From: an uncultured Rhodospirillales bacterium
GTDB lineage: Bacteria > Pseudomonadota > Alphaproteobacteria > Acetobacterales > Acetobacteraceae
Assembly (NCBI GenBank): GCA_903845065.1
Contig: CAIMWH010000376.1
Span: forward strand, 1 to 35,265
Length of the DNA: 35,265 nt
Direction of reading: 5' to 3'
Position 1 is the stretch's first letter; each line of letters starts with the position of its first letter. A model generated the notes under the pieces. The model saw nothing but the letters and a program-made list of their open reading frames with translations, searched no databases and had not been told where the DNA came from. Made by a program: the position numbers and the translations under genes. Positions 16,418-25,301 of this stretch are shown here, piece after piece.

Positions 16418-19213
16418 GCCGAACGCGCCCACTTCGTGGGTTACCGCGACGCTGATTTCCCGTACCAGGTCGAACAATCGGGCCATGGGGCGGAACAGTT
16501 CGGCGTTTTCCTTGGCGTAGGCGGCGGTGGCGCGGGGTGCTCGCGGTTCGGCGTAGTCGCGTTCGGCCGCCGGATCGGGCGCGGCCGGGAAGATTTCCTC
16601 CAGCAGCGCCAGCGTCGCCGGCACATCGAGCCGCAACAGCCGCAGGTCGACGGCGGCCCGCGTCACGCCATGGCGCGGCGAGAAATCCGGCACCCCGGTA
16701 GCGAGCAGCCAGATACGATGGATGATCGCCAGGCGCAGCGCATGCAGCAGCATTTCCCGGCTGGCCATCACCGGCGCTTCCGGCCAGGCCGCCCGCAGCG
16801 CCACATGATCGGCCTGGATACGCCGGAACATCGCCTGCGCCGGCGCCCACAAATCAAGCCGTTCGAGATTGCGCGCCACCGACACCAGCGCCTCCCGCCG
16901 CCCGGGGATCGCCGCATGCGCTGCCCGATCGAGCCAAATCCCCGGATCAAGCGTCGCCACCATCGCGCGCAACACATCGAGGTCCGAATGTGCCAGCGCA
17001 TGCGCCGCCAAATCGAGCGCCGCGGCAAACCGCTTGCTCCCGGCATGCATCTCCGCAAAAGTCTCCGGGTGGCGCGAGGCCGCCGTCCCCAACCCCTGCA
17101 ACGTGTTGGCGAGCCACCCAAGCTGCTGAAGAATGGCGTTATTGGGAATCGCCCGCAGTTCACGCGGATGCCGGATCACCGCCGGCCCCCCCATCCCGTC
17201 CGTCTGCCGCGCCGAGGGCCGAGATCCCGTCGGATCAAGCAACGCCGGCCCGAACGCGCCAAGCAGCGCCGCATACCCGCGATCCTCGACGAGTTCCTCC
17301 ATCGCCGCCCGGCTTGCGCCGAAGAAATCCGCGGCGAAATCGCTATCCTCGTAAACCGTGTCCACCATCACCGGCGCCTGCGGCGGAAACGCGTGCTCGG
17401 CAATCCGCGCCACCGTCGCCAACGCCAACGAGGGCGAGCCGAACAGCAGATACCCATCCCCCCCCTGGATGGCGCTCTCCTCGCGCACCGGCACCCCATC
17501 CCCCGCCAGGCTCTGCCGGCTATGCGGCGGCGACAAATACCCGAACCGTGCCGCCAATGAAGAAGGATGCCCACCCCGCCCCACGCTCTCGCCATGGGTA
17601 TCGAAAAACACCACCTCCACGTCATGCAGGTCATGCCGCGCCAGCGCATCCGCGATCTTCAGCCGCAACCGCTCGATGAGGTAACTCGCCGCCAACTGCC
17701 CAACGTAGCGCCCGGAATCCGAGTAGCCGAACTGCAACGCCAACCGCCCCGTCGCCCGCAGATACGCCCGCCAATGCGGGCTCCGCAGCGCCTCCTCCAG
17801 CACCCGCGCCCCATGCTCCAGCGCATCGGCGGTCTCAAACAGCGGGCTGATCTCGATCCGCTCGGCAATCCCGTACAACCGCGCCAGCCACAGCGCCGCC
17901 AGCAGCGTATATCCCGTCTCGGTCTCCGCAATGAGGAACCGCACCGGCGTCGCGCTGTCGATATGCTTGACGATCTGCGCCACCGTCATCATCAGCCGCG
18001 CCGCCGAGGTCTGCTCGGCCATGATGGCGCCGAAATCCACCGCCACCGGCACCACCTCATCCAGCGCCGCATTGATCGCCGACAGCAGCACCCGCCGCCG
18101 CGAGGGGTCCTCCGGCGGATCGGACAGGCCGAGCCGCTGGCGCACCACATTGTGCAACTGCGCCGCGTTCAACCTCGTATGCGTATGCGCCAACGCCATC
18201 CCATGCGCCGCCAGCCCCGCCCGCGCCACCGCGATCGCCCGCTTGTTGTCCCGCGAAGCGGCAATCGCGGCGGCGAACCGCGCATCCAGCGCCGCCACAT
18301 CCACCAGCGCCGCCTCATGGCGATCCACCAGCGCATGGGCAAACCCCGCCACCGCATCCGGGTCCGCCCGCGTCGGACACGCCGCAATCTGCGCCGCAAC
18401 CGCCTCGCACGCCGCCGCCAGCACCCCCGCCAACCCCGCCGTCGCCGGCTCCACCGGCACCTGCCCCGCCAACCGCTCCAGTTGCAGCCGCTTCATCGAA
18501 AGCCGCAGCCGCAGCGTGTCGAACCAATGGATATCGGTCCGCCCGTCCGTGTCATACCCAACCCAACTCGCCAGGATCACCGGCCGCGGTACCAACTCGC
18601 TCCACCGGCCGGGCCAGGCCCCCCGCGCCGCATCCAGCAACGCCCCGGTCAACCCATCCAGCGCATCCCGCCCATGGATAATGGCCGCCACCGCCGCCTC
18701 GAACTCCTCCGCCAGGCTGATAGCCCCCGGCCGATGCGACACATGGCATGTATCCGAAGGCCGCCCGCTCGCCGCCTCCGCCAGGTCGGCCGCCACATGT
18801 CGCGGCAACGAAAATGTCGGGTGCGCGGTGAACACCGCCGCAAACCGCGTCCGCTCCACCGCCGCGCGAAACGCCGCCAGCGGCACCGCGCTATCCGCCG
18901 GATCAGGCCGCACCAGCCGCTCCGCCACCGTCGCCAACGCCGCCTGGTTGCGCGCCACGTCGGTCCCGCCAACATACGCCGCCAACCGCCGCGCCCGATC
19001 GCCGAATGCCGCATCCCGCAACGTCCGCACCAGCGTCTCAAGCTCCGCCGGTCCCAGTTCCCCCCGATCGATCCGCCGCGAAATTGCCAGCGCCACTGAC
19101 AGCACCGGATTGCCGAACGGGTCCTCCGCCAGCCGCTCGCGCTGCCGATCCGTCAGCGCGAGCAGGTCGCGGACAATGGGAATGCTGTCGATCGGCTGAT
19201 GCGTTTGCTGCAT
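16415..19213 (-). CDS. ppc: Phosphoenolpyruvate carboxylase, divergent type
   Basis: A 932-residue protein, the usual PEPC length, adding bicarbonate to phosphoenolpyruvate to give oxaloacetate (anaplerosis). Recognisable motifs: TAHPT with His131, VGYDTDGRTDIHW near residue 220, RFLIAETETGY near 425, FGYSDSGR near 495, THGESVGRGGHP with His540, and IPNNAILQQLGWL. Several differ from the textbook enzyme: TAHPTF not TAHPTE, FDTHGESVGRGG not FHGRGGxVGRGG, and the usual C-terminal NTG is replaced by AFG. Hence either a distinct PEPC subfamily or a paralogue with altered regulation. ATG 19213 lacks a clear ribosome site; a TTG at 19249 with AGAAGG very close is an alternative start. It is 56 bp downstream of ugpC and may be cotranscribed. 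Confidence 0.85.
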   Translation of the reverse strand: MQQTHQPIDSIPIVRDLLALTDRQRERLAEDPFGNPVLSVALAISRRIDRGELGPAELETLVRTLRDAAFGDRARRLAAYVGGTDVARNQAALATVAERLVRPDPADSAVPLAAFRAAVERTRFAAVFTAHPTFSLPRHVAADLAEAASGRPSDTCHVSHRPGAISLAEEFEAAVAAIIHGRDALDGLTGALLDAARGAWPGRWSELVPRPVILASWVGYDTDGRTDIHWFDTLRLRLSMKRLQLERLAGQVPVEPATAGLAGVLAAACEAVAAQIAACPTRADPDAVAGFAHALVDRHEAALVDVAALDARFAAAIAASRDNKRAIAVARAGLAAHGMALAHTHTRLNAAQLHNVVRQRLGLSDPPEDPSRRRVLLSAINAALDEVVPVAVDFGAIMAEQTSAARLMMTVAQIVKHIDSATPVRFLIAETETGYTLLAALWLARLYGIAERIEISPLFETADALEHGARVLEEALRSPHWRAYLRATGRLALQFGYSDSGRYVGQLAASYLIERLRLKIADALARHDLHDVEVVFFDTHGESVGRGGHPSSLAARFGYLSPPHSRQSLAGDGVPVREESAIQGGDGYLLFGSPSLALATVARIAEHAFPPQAPVMVDTVYEDSDFAADFFGASRAAMEELVEDRGYAALLGAFGPALLDPTGSRPSARQTDGMGGPAVIRHPRELRAIPNNAILQQLGWLANTLQGLGTAASRHPETFAEMHAGSKRFAAALDLAAHALAHSDLDVLRAMVATLDPGIWLDRAAHAAIPGRREALVSVARNLERLDLWAPAQAMFRRIQADHVALRAAWPEAPVMASREMLLHALRLAIIHRIWLLATGVPDFSPRHGVTRAAVDLRLLRLDVPATLALLEEIFPAAPDPAAERDYAEPRAPRATAAYAKENAELFRPMARLFDLVREISVAVTHEVGAFG

Positions 19214-19269
19214 CTGCGAACAGTGCGCAAAGCCAGGCCCGGCTAGCAAGACCTTCTTTTCGAAATCCG

Positions 19270-20334
19270 CTACGGATCGAGCCGCAACCCGGTCTCAGCG
19301 GTAAACACATGCAGATGCGCCGCCGGGAAGGCAATCGTCATCCGCTCCGTCGGCGCCTCCGCCTTCGGCACCTTCACCGACAGCAGCTCCCCATTCGGCA
19401 ACCGCCCGATCACCACCGTTTCCGAGCCCAACGGCTCCAGGAGGTCCACCTGCAACTCCAACCCATCGGGATCGGCCGCGATGTTCTCCGGCCGAATACC
19501 GATCGTCAGCCGCGTGCCATCCGCCACCGCCCGCCGCCCATCCGCGAACACCAGCACCGGCCCGAGATCGAGCGTCACCGCGGTGCCGCCATGGCTCAGC
19601 ACGCCGGGCAGGAAATTCATCGCCGGCGCCCCGATGAAGCCCGCCACATACGTATCGGCCGGCCGCTCGAACACCTCCATCGGCGTCGCCAACTGCACCG
19701 CCCGCCCCTTGTGCAGCACCAGCAGCCGATCCCCCAGCGTCATCGCCTCCACCTGATCATGCGTCACATACAGGCTCGTCACCCCCATGCGCCGCTGCAA
19801 CCGCTTGATTTCGGCTCGCATCGTCACCCGCAACGTGGCATCCAGGTTGGACAGCGGCTCATCGAACAGGAACAGCTTGGGGTGCCGCACAATCGCCCGC
19901 CCCATCGCCACCCGCTGCCGCTGCCCGCCGGAAAGCTGCCGCGGCTTGCGATCCAGCAACGGCCCCAGCCCCAGCATCTCGCCCGTTTCGCGCACCCGCG
20001 CCGCAATATCCGCCTTCGACAGCCCACGGATTTTCAACGCATACGCCATGTTGTCGAACACGCTCATATGCGGATACAGCGCGTAATTCTGGAACACCAT
20101 CGCAATATCGCGCTCCGCCGGGTCCAGCCGCGCCACATCCCGCCCATCCAGCTCGATCGCCCCCGCCGTCGGCTCCTCCAACCCCGCCACCAGCCGCAGC
20201 AACGTCGATTTCCCGCAGCCCGACGCCCCCACAATCACCAGCATCTCGCCCGACGCCAGTTCGAGATCGATCCCATGCAGCACCGGCACGCTGCCAAAGC
20301 TCTTGCGGATATCGCGCAGTACCAGGCCCGCCAT
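19270..20334 (-). CDS. ugpC: sn-glycerol-3-phosphate ABC transporter ATPase UgpC
   Basis: A 354-residue cytoplasmic ATPase of the MalK/UgpC class. It contains Walker [10 protein letters not shown] (residues 36-44), Q-loop Gln82, signature LSGGQ (134-138), Walker B LFLFDE (154-159) and a C-terminal OB-type regulatory region (IGIRPENIA). It energises uptake through UgpA/UgpE. Its ATG shares one base with the ugpE stop (TAATG), indicating coupled translation. Substrate specificity is assigned from the whole operon; other sugars cannot be excluded for this ATPase, which is interchangeable in the class. Confidence 0.92.
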   Translation of the reverse strand: MAGLVLRDIRKSFGSVPVLHGIDLELASGEMLVIVGASGCGKSTLLRLVAGLEEPTAGAIELDGRDVARLDPAERDIAMVFQNYALYPHMSVFDNMAYALKIRGLSKADIAARVRETGEMLGLGPLLDRKPRQLSGGQRQRVAMGRAIVRHPKLFLFDEPLSNLDATLRVTMRAEIKRLQRRMGVTSLYVTHDQVEAMTLGDRLLVLHKGRAVQLATPMEVFERPADTYVAGFIGAPAMNFLPGVLSHGGTAVTLDLGPVLVFADGRRAVADGTRLTIGIRPENIAADPDGLELQVDLLEPLGSETVVIGRLPNGELLSVKVPKAEAPTERMTIAFPAAHLHVFTAETGLRLDP

Positions 20335-21164
20335 TACTTGTCGCCTTCCGTAAGACCCTTGACGAACCAATGCTGCATCAACACCACCACCGCCACCGGC
20401 GGCAGCATCGCCAATACAGCGGTCGCCATCACCCGGTTCCATTCAATCGAGGTATCGCCCGTCCCGATCATCTTCACGATGCCGATCACGATGGTATCCA
20501 GCCGCGAATCCGTCGCCACCAGCAGCGGCCACAAATACTGGTTCCAGCCATACACAAACAAAATCACGAACAACGCCGCCACATTCGCCGCCGAGACGGG
20601 CAGCAGGATGTCCCGCAGGAACCGCAACGGCCCCGCCCCATCCATCCGCGCCGCCTCCACCAGTTCGTCCGGCACCGCCAGGAACGTCTGCCGAAACAGC
20701 AACGTCGCCGTCGCCGAAGCAATCAACGGCAGCGTCAGCCCGGTAAACGTGTTGATCAGCCCGAAACCCGCCATCACCGCATAGGTCGGGATGATCCGCA
20801 CCTCAACCGGCAGCATCAGGGTGAAAAAAATCGTCCAGAAGCACAGCATCCGGCAGGGAAACCGAAAGAACGCAATGGCATAGGCCGAAAGCACCGATAT
20901 CAGGATCTTCCCCACCGCGATCCCCACGGCCATCCCGAAACTCACCAGCAGCAAATGCCAAACCGGCGCCACCCCCGGCGATCCCTCCCGCAGCACCGTC
21001 GCATAAACCGAGAACCCGCCCCCCGGCCACAACGACAACTCGCCCCGCCCGATCATCGCCGGGTCCTGCGTGGAAGCCACCAGCACCAGCCACAACGGCA
21101 GCGCGAACAGCAGCACGCCCAACCCCAGCACGATATGCGCCGTCCAGTCCGTCCGCCCGTTCAC
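20334..21164 (-). CDS. ugpE: sn-glycerol-3-phosphate ABC transporter permease UgpE
   Basis: A 276-residue inner-membrane permease with six hydrophobic segments and the cytoplasmic EAA loop [20 protein letters not shown], which contacts the ATPase. It belongs to the MalG/UgpE class, usually about 280 residues. The open frame continues much further upstream, but that leader is Gly/Arg nonsense antiparallel to ugpA; GTG 21164 overlaps the ugpA stop (GTGA) and begins [20 protein letters not shown], matching the family N-terminus. Confidence 0.92.
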   Translation of the reverse strand: MNGRTDWTAHIVLGLGVLLFALPLWLVLVASTQDPAMIGRGELSLWPGGGFSVYATVLREGSPGVAPVWHLLLVSFGMAVGIAVGKILISVLSAYAIAFFRFPCRMLCFWTIFFTLMLPVEVRIIPTYAVMAGFGLINTFTGLTLPLIASATATLLFRQTFLAVPDELVEAARMDGAGPLRFLRDILLPVSAANVAALFVILFVYGWNQYLWPLLVATDSRLDTIVIGIVKMIGTGDTSIEWNRVMATAVLAMLPPVAVVVLMQHWFVKGLTEGDK

Positions 21165-22042
21165 GACGAATTCCGCCGGCCAACAAAGCGAAACTGCAAC
21201 ACCGTCAACGCCACAATCCCCAGCATCAGCACCACCGACTGTGCCGAAGAACCGCCAAGGTCCTGGTTCACCAGCCCGTCGCGATACACCTTCACCATCA
21301 GCGTCTCGGTCGATTTCCCCGGCCCGCCCTGCGTCAGCGCCTGGATGGTCCCGAACGTATCGAACGCCGAATACACCAGGTTCACCACCAGCAGGAAAAA
21401 CGTCGTCGGCGCCAGCAACGGGAACAGGATGGTGCGAAACCGCCGCCACCCCCGCGCCCCATCCATCCGCGCCGCCTCGATCACCGAGCGCGGAATGGAT
21501 TGCAGCCCCGCCAGGAAGAAGATGAAGTTGTAACTCACCTGCTTCCACGCCGAAGCCAGCACCACCACCAACAATGCCTGCCCGCCGTTGATCTTGTAGT
21601 CCCAATCAACGCCAACCGCCTTCAACCCATGCGCGATCATCCCGATCTGCGGATGCAGCAACAGCAGCCAAACCACCGCCGCCACCGCCGGCGCCACCGC
21701 ATACGGCCAAATCAGCATGGTGCGATAAAACCCGCGCCCGGCAATCTCCCGATCGGCAAACACCGCCAGCAGCAGCGCCACCCCCATCGAAAGAAAACTC
21801 ACCGCGGCGCAAAACAACACCGTCCGCCCCGCGCTTTCCACGTAGAGCGGGTCGGTGAACAAATCGACGAAGTTCTCGAACCCGACAAACTGCGTCTTGA
21901 TCCCGAACGCGTCCTGCCGCGTCAGGCTGCCATAGATCGCCTCGCCCGCCGGCCACAGGAAGAAGAAAATCGTGAGCAGAAGCTGCGGCAGCACGAATGC
22001 CGCCGGCAGCGCCCAGCCCGCAAAGATGGTCCGCCGTTCCAC
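21161..22042 (-). CDS. ugpA: sn-glycerol-3-phosphate ABC transporter permease UgpA
   Basis: A 293-residue MalF/UgpA-class permease with six membrane segments and the EAA loop [20 protein letters not shown] near residue 190. It forms the transmembrane channel with UgpE. The start is GTG 22042; no ATG lies nearby in frame and the ribosome site is weak. The start codon falls inside a perfect 14-base palindrome (22036-22049), unusual and possibly regulatory. Separated from ugpB by 112 bp holding a stem-loop. Confidence 0.92.
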   Translation of the reverse strand: MERRTIFAGWALPAAFVLPQLLLTIFFFLWPAGEAIYGSLTRQDAFGIKTQFVGFENFVDLFTDPLYVESAGRTVLFCAAVSFLSMGVALLLAVFADREIAGRGFYRTMLIWPYAVAPAVAAVVWLLLLHPQIGMIAHGLKAVGVDWDYKINGGQALLVVVLASAWKQVSYNFIFFLAGLQSIPRSVIEAARMDGARGWRRFRTILFPLLAPTTFFLLVVNLVYSAFDTFGTIQALTQGGPGKSTETLMVKVYRDGLVNQDLGGSSAQSVVLMLGIVALTVLQFRFVGRRNSS

Positions 22043-22050
22043 GTGGAACT

Positions 22051-22096
22051 GCTAGCCCTGGACCGGAACTGATAGGCGTTCCGATCCAGGTCTAGC
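22051..22096 (-). promoter_or_regulatory. Stem-loop between ugpB and ugpA
   Basis: A 19-bp inverted repeat with two mismatches (22051-22069 and 22078-22096, 8-base loop) lies between the ugpB stop and the ugpA start. In binding-protein transporter operons such stems protect the upstream message or cause partial termination, giving more binding protein than permease. No U-run follows, so mRNA protection is the better guess. A second, smaller CCGAC-CT-GTCGG stem lies nearer the ugpB stop, around 22125. Confidence 0.55.
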
Positions 22097-22154
22097 TCTT
22101 TGTTGTGTCGCGTGATTCACGTTTTCCGACCTGTCGGCCTCAAACGATCACGCT

Positions 22155-23483
22155 CTAGCCCTTGGTCGCCTTCTCGAATTCCCGCAGCACCCGATTGCCA
22201 CGCGCCACCGTCGCATCAAGCGCCGCCTGCGCCCCCTGCTGCCCCTGCAACGCCTTCTCCAGCTCCTCGGAGAAGATATTGCGCAACTCCGCCATCCGCC
22301 CCAGTCGGAACCCGCGCGAATTGGCCGTCACCTCGCCCCGCGTCAACTGCTGGATCGGCAGATCGGCGCCCACCGTCTTGGCGTAGTAGCCCTGCTGCTT
22401 GGACAGCTCATAGCCCGCCAACGTCACCGGCACGTAGCCGGTGTGCTGATGCCAAACAGCATCATTGTCCGGCTGGCTGATGAACTTCAGGAACTGCGCC
22501 GTCGCCTTGTATTCCGCCGGCGTCCGCGAAGGCGTCGTCATCGTCCACAGCGACGCGCCGCCGATGATGGAGTTCAACGGCTTGGCATTGATCTCCGGAT
22601 CGATCGGCAGCAACGCCTCGCCCCAGCGGAACTTCGCATCCCGCGCCACCGCCGCCCGCGCCGCCGACGAATTGAACCCGATCGCCACTTCGCCCGACGG
22701 GAAAATCGCATCCGCGGCATTGTCGCGCCCGGCGTATTTGAACAGCCCTTCCTTGGACATATCCAGCAGCCGTTGCATCTGCTTCAAGAACGGCGGCGTG
22801 TTCACCTTCAACTCGGTGTCCAGCCCCTCGAACCCGTTCGACTTGGTGGCGTACACCAGGTCATGCATCGCCGCGAACTGCTCGAACTGGATCCAGATCG
22901 GCCAAGCCGACCCCATCGGCGTCGGCGTCGCCGCCTTCGCCTTCAGCGCCCGGCACGCCGCGATCACATCATTCCATGTCACCGGCGGCTTCTCCGGATC
23001 AAGCCCGGCCTTCTCGAACGCGTCCTTGTTGTACCACATCACCGAGGTGGACGAGTTGAACGGCATCGAGGCCAACCGCCCGTCGGACAAGCTGTAATAC
23101 CCGCGCACGCCGGCCAGATACGCCTTCGGGTCGAACTCGATCCCGGTCTCCTGGCTCAACTGCCAAACCTGCTTCACCGCCGGCCCCGCCGCCAGCATCG
23201 AACCGGTGCCCACTTCGAACATCTGCACCAGATGCGGCGCCTGCCCGGCCCGCCACGCCGCAATCGCCGCGGTCAGCGTCTCCGGATACGTCCCCTTGAA
23301 CACCGCCTCAACCTCAACCTCCCCCTGCGAGGCGTTGAATTCACGCGCAATCCGGTTCACTTCCTCGCCCAGCGCCGCACTCATCGCATGCCACCAGACA
23401 ATCTTCGTCTTGGCCTGGGCGAACCCAGCCGACGGTAAGGCGGCAGCGGCAGCAGTGGTTGCCAAAAGGGTGCGGCGCTTCAT
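22155..23483 (-). CDS. ugpB: sn-glycerol-3-phosphate ABC transporter substrate-binding protein UgpB
   Basis: A 442-residue periplasmic solute-binding protein (SBP_bac_1). Signal peptide residues 1-24 (MKRRTLLATTAAAAALPSAG, then FAQA). The mature start KTKIVWWHAMSAALGEEVNR and PSGEVAIGFNSSAARA are typical of UgpB, as are the blocks MPFNSSTSVMWYNKDAF and NSIIGGASLW. It captures glycerol-3-phosphate or its diesters as carbon/phosphate source. ATG 23483 is preceded by GAGGAG at 7-8 bases. First gene of the B-A-E-C operon, divergent from apt. Confidence 0.92.
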   Translation of the reverse strand: MKRRTLLATTAAAAALPSAGFAQAKTKIVWWHAMSAALGEEVNRIAREFNASQGEVEVEAVFKGTYPETLTAAIAAWRAGQAPHLVQMFEVGTGSMLAAGPAVKQVWQLSQETGIEFDPKAYLAGVRGYYSLSDGRLASMPFNSSTSVMWYNKDAFEKAGLDPEKPPVTWNDVIAACRALKAKAATPTPMGSAWPIWIQFEQFAAMHDLVYATKSNGFEGLDTELKVNTPPFLKQMQRLLDMSKEGLFKYAGRDNAADAIFPSGEVAIGFNSSAARAAVARDAKFRWGEALLPIDPEINAKPLNSIIGGASLWTMTTPSRTPAEYKATAQFLKFISQPDNDAVWHQHTGYVPVTLAGYELSKQQGYYAKTVGADLPIQQLTRGEVTANSRGFRLGRMAELRNIFSEELEKALQGQQGAQAALDATVARGNRVLREFEKATKG

Positions 23484-23634
23484 GGTCGTGCTCCTCGAAT
23501 ACGTTCTTGGTGGCCCTAGAGGGCGGGTGTTGCCCAACCATGACACATTTAAGACGGTTCGGTGAAGGCTGCTTCGCTTGCCCGCCAGCCCACGTGCCGA
23601 CTACACACCACCAACCACACAATGGACGGCAGAC

Positions 23635-24150
23635 ATGGACCTCAAGGCGCATATCCGCGGCATCCCCGATTTCCCCAAGCCCGGCATCCTCTTCTATGAC
23701 ATCGCAACCCTCCTGCGAGACGCCGACGCCTGGCAGGTCGCGATGGGCCGAATGGCCCGCGCCGTCCGCGTGCACCAGCCCGACCTCATCGCCGGCATCG
23801 AATCCCGCGGCTTCCTCATCGCCGCCCCCCTCGCTCTGAAACTCGGCTGCGGCTTCATCATGGTCCGCAAGCCACGCAAACTCCCCGGCCCCACCATCGG
23901 CCATGACTACGCCCTCGAATACGGCACCGACCGCATCGAAGTGCAGGCCGACGCCGTCCAGCCCGGCCAGCGCGTGGTGGTGGTGGATGACCTCCTCGCC
24001 ACCGGCGGCACCATGGCCGCCGCCATCGAACTCCTGCGCAAAATCGGCGCCGTGGTACCGGCCGCCGCCGCACTCATCGAACTGACGTTTCTTAATGGGC
24101 GTAGCAAGGTGCCGGTGCCAGTTGATACTTTGATGAAGTATGACGAGTAG
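23635..24150 (+). CDS. apt: Adenine phosphoribosyltransferase
   Basis: A 171-residue cytosolic enzyme converting adenine and PRPP to AMP (purine salvage). It has the family N-terminus [17 protein letters not shown], the GIESRGF loop (residues 54-60), [10 protein letters not shown] and the PRPP-binding [13 protein letters not shown] (115-126). The start MDLKAHIRG at ATG 23635 fits the usual ~170 residues. It is a lone gene, followed after 10 bp by the palindromic repeat copy B. Confidence 0.95.
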   Translation: MDLKAHIRGIPDFPKPGILFYDIATLLRDADAWQVAMGRMARAVRVHQPDLIAGIESRGFLIAAPLALKLGCGFIMVRKPRKLPGPTIGHDYALEYGTDRIEVQADAVQPGQRVVVVDDLLATGGTMAAAIELLRKIGAVVPAAAALIELTFLNGRSKVPVPVDTLMKYDE

Positions 24151-24160
24151 ATAGCAAGCA

Positions 24161-24275
24161 GTTCTTTTTTGAAAAAAAGAACCAAAAAACTTTTATCCGA
24201 CGGCTTCGCCTCTCTCCCATTGGAGGGGCGAAGCCAGTAGTCGGAAAGTTTTTGCTTCTTTTTTCAAAAAGAAGC
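24161..24275. repeat. Palindromic intergenic repeat, copy B
   Basis: Second copy of the element at 9738-9856. The left arm (24161 on) and right arm (to 24275) are almost identical to copy A; the central hairpin (GGCTTCGCC ... GGCGAAGCC) keeps its pairing although its sequence differs, showing compensatory change. It lies between convergent apt and the GT2 gene. The right arm encodes the last four residues (SASF) and the stop codon of the GT2 gene. Confidence 0.85.
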
Positions 24276-25301
24276 GCTTCCTTCCTCCGCCCCAAACAAA
24301 ATCCCCGGCAATATCGTCTCCACCGCCGTCACCGCCTCCGCCACCTGCCGCTCCGCCCACACCCGCACCGCCCCATCCTCCTCCGCCAACCGACCATGCA
24401 GCGCGGGCAGCACAGCGCGAAACCGCATTGCCTCCTGCCGCATCATCGGCAGCCACCTGGCGCGAAATATCCCCGGCACATCCCCCATCAACCGCCGCCG
24501 CTCCTCCGCCGGCAGCCTGGCCACCGCAAACCTTTCCACATGCGCATACGCCGTGCTGATCAACGGCGTCCGCCACGCCAGGTCCGCCAACCCCTCCTCC
24601 GCATCAAGCCCCCGCTGGGTGAACTGCGAACACCCCCGCGCCAACACCCCCACATCCTTCCCGCCATGCCGCCGCCAGAACAGCGGCGCCTCCAGCCCCA
24701 CGATCTCCCCATACAGCGCCAACTCCGCCAGCACCGCATGGTCCCACCCCGGCCGATACGGCAGCGGCGCCAGCAAATCCACCGCCGCCCGCCGATAAAC
24801 CCCCCAGAACGCCGGCGCGCTGGTATAGTGCCCCATCACATGCCGCGCCCGCGCCAACGCATCATCCCCCACCGCGCCCAACCGATGCTCCGGCGGATAC
24901 ACATGCCGAACCGCCCCGCCATCATCGAACACCAACCCGGCCGCATGGCACATCGCCACCCCCGGCCGCGCCAGCAACGTATCCATGCACTCGGCGATGA
25001 AATCCGGCGCCAGCAAATCATCCGCCGTCTTCGGCATCACGAAATCCGCGTCGCCATACCAGAACGCCCGCTGACAATTCAGCACCGGCCCCACATTGGC
25101 CCGATTGCGCCGCAGCACCACCCGCCGATCCCGCGCCGCGATCCCCGCCACAATCCCTGCCGTCCCATCGGTCGAGGCATTGTCGATCACCGTCACCGCC
25201 ACCGCCGGCCAGGTCTGCGCCAGCACCCCCTCAAGCGCCTCCGCGATGGTCGCCGCGCCGTTGTGAACAAACAGGTTCACGTCCACCACGGGATGGTTCA
25301 T
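24264..25301 (-). CDS. Family 2 glycosyltransferase, probable flagellin-glycan enzyme
   Basis: A 345-residue GT-A fold glycosyltransferase. The N-terminal domain shows VDVNLFVHNGA, the VIDNASTDGT nucleotide-sugar site (residues 38-47), and TADDLL with the Asp-Asp metal site at 94-95; about 150 further residues follow. It transfers a sugar from a nucleotide donor; donor and acceptor unknown. ATG 25301 overlaps the GT41 stop (ATGA), so both are made together, which points to the same glycan. The C-terminus (GSASF-stop) is encoded by the repeat copy B, so the original end may have been replaced. Last gene of the flagellar block. Confidence 0.85.
   Translation of the reverse strand: MNHPVVDVNLFVHNGAATIAEALEGVLAQTWPAVAVTVIDNASTDGTAGIVAGIAARDRRVVLRRNRANVGPVLNCQRAFWYGDADFVMPKTADDLLAPDFIAECMDTLLARPGVAMCHAAGLVFDDGGAVRHVYPPEHRLGAVGDDALARARHVMGHYTSAPAFWGVYRRAAVDLLAPLPYRPGWDHAVLAELALYGEIVGLEAPLFWRRHGGKDVGVLARGCSQFTQRGLDAEEGLADLAWRTPLISTAYAHVERFAVARLPAEERRRLMGDVPGIFRARWLPMMRQEAMRFRAVLPALHGRLAEEDGAVRVWAERQVAEAVTAVETILPGILFGAEEGSASF

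Noticed and set aside
17567-19099. Long plus-strand open frames opposite ppc
   Set aside because: No ribosome sites and Arg/Pro-rich nonsense; ppc motifs are convincing on minus.
20334-21605. Extended 423-residue version of UgpE
   Set aside because: The first ~147 residues read ugpA in another frame; GTG 21164 gives a normal-length permease with a coupled start.
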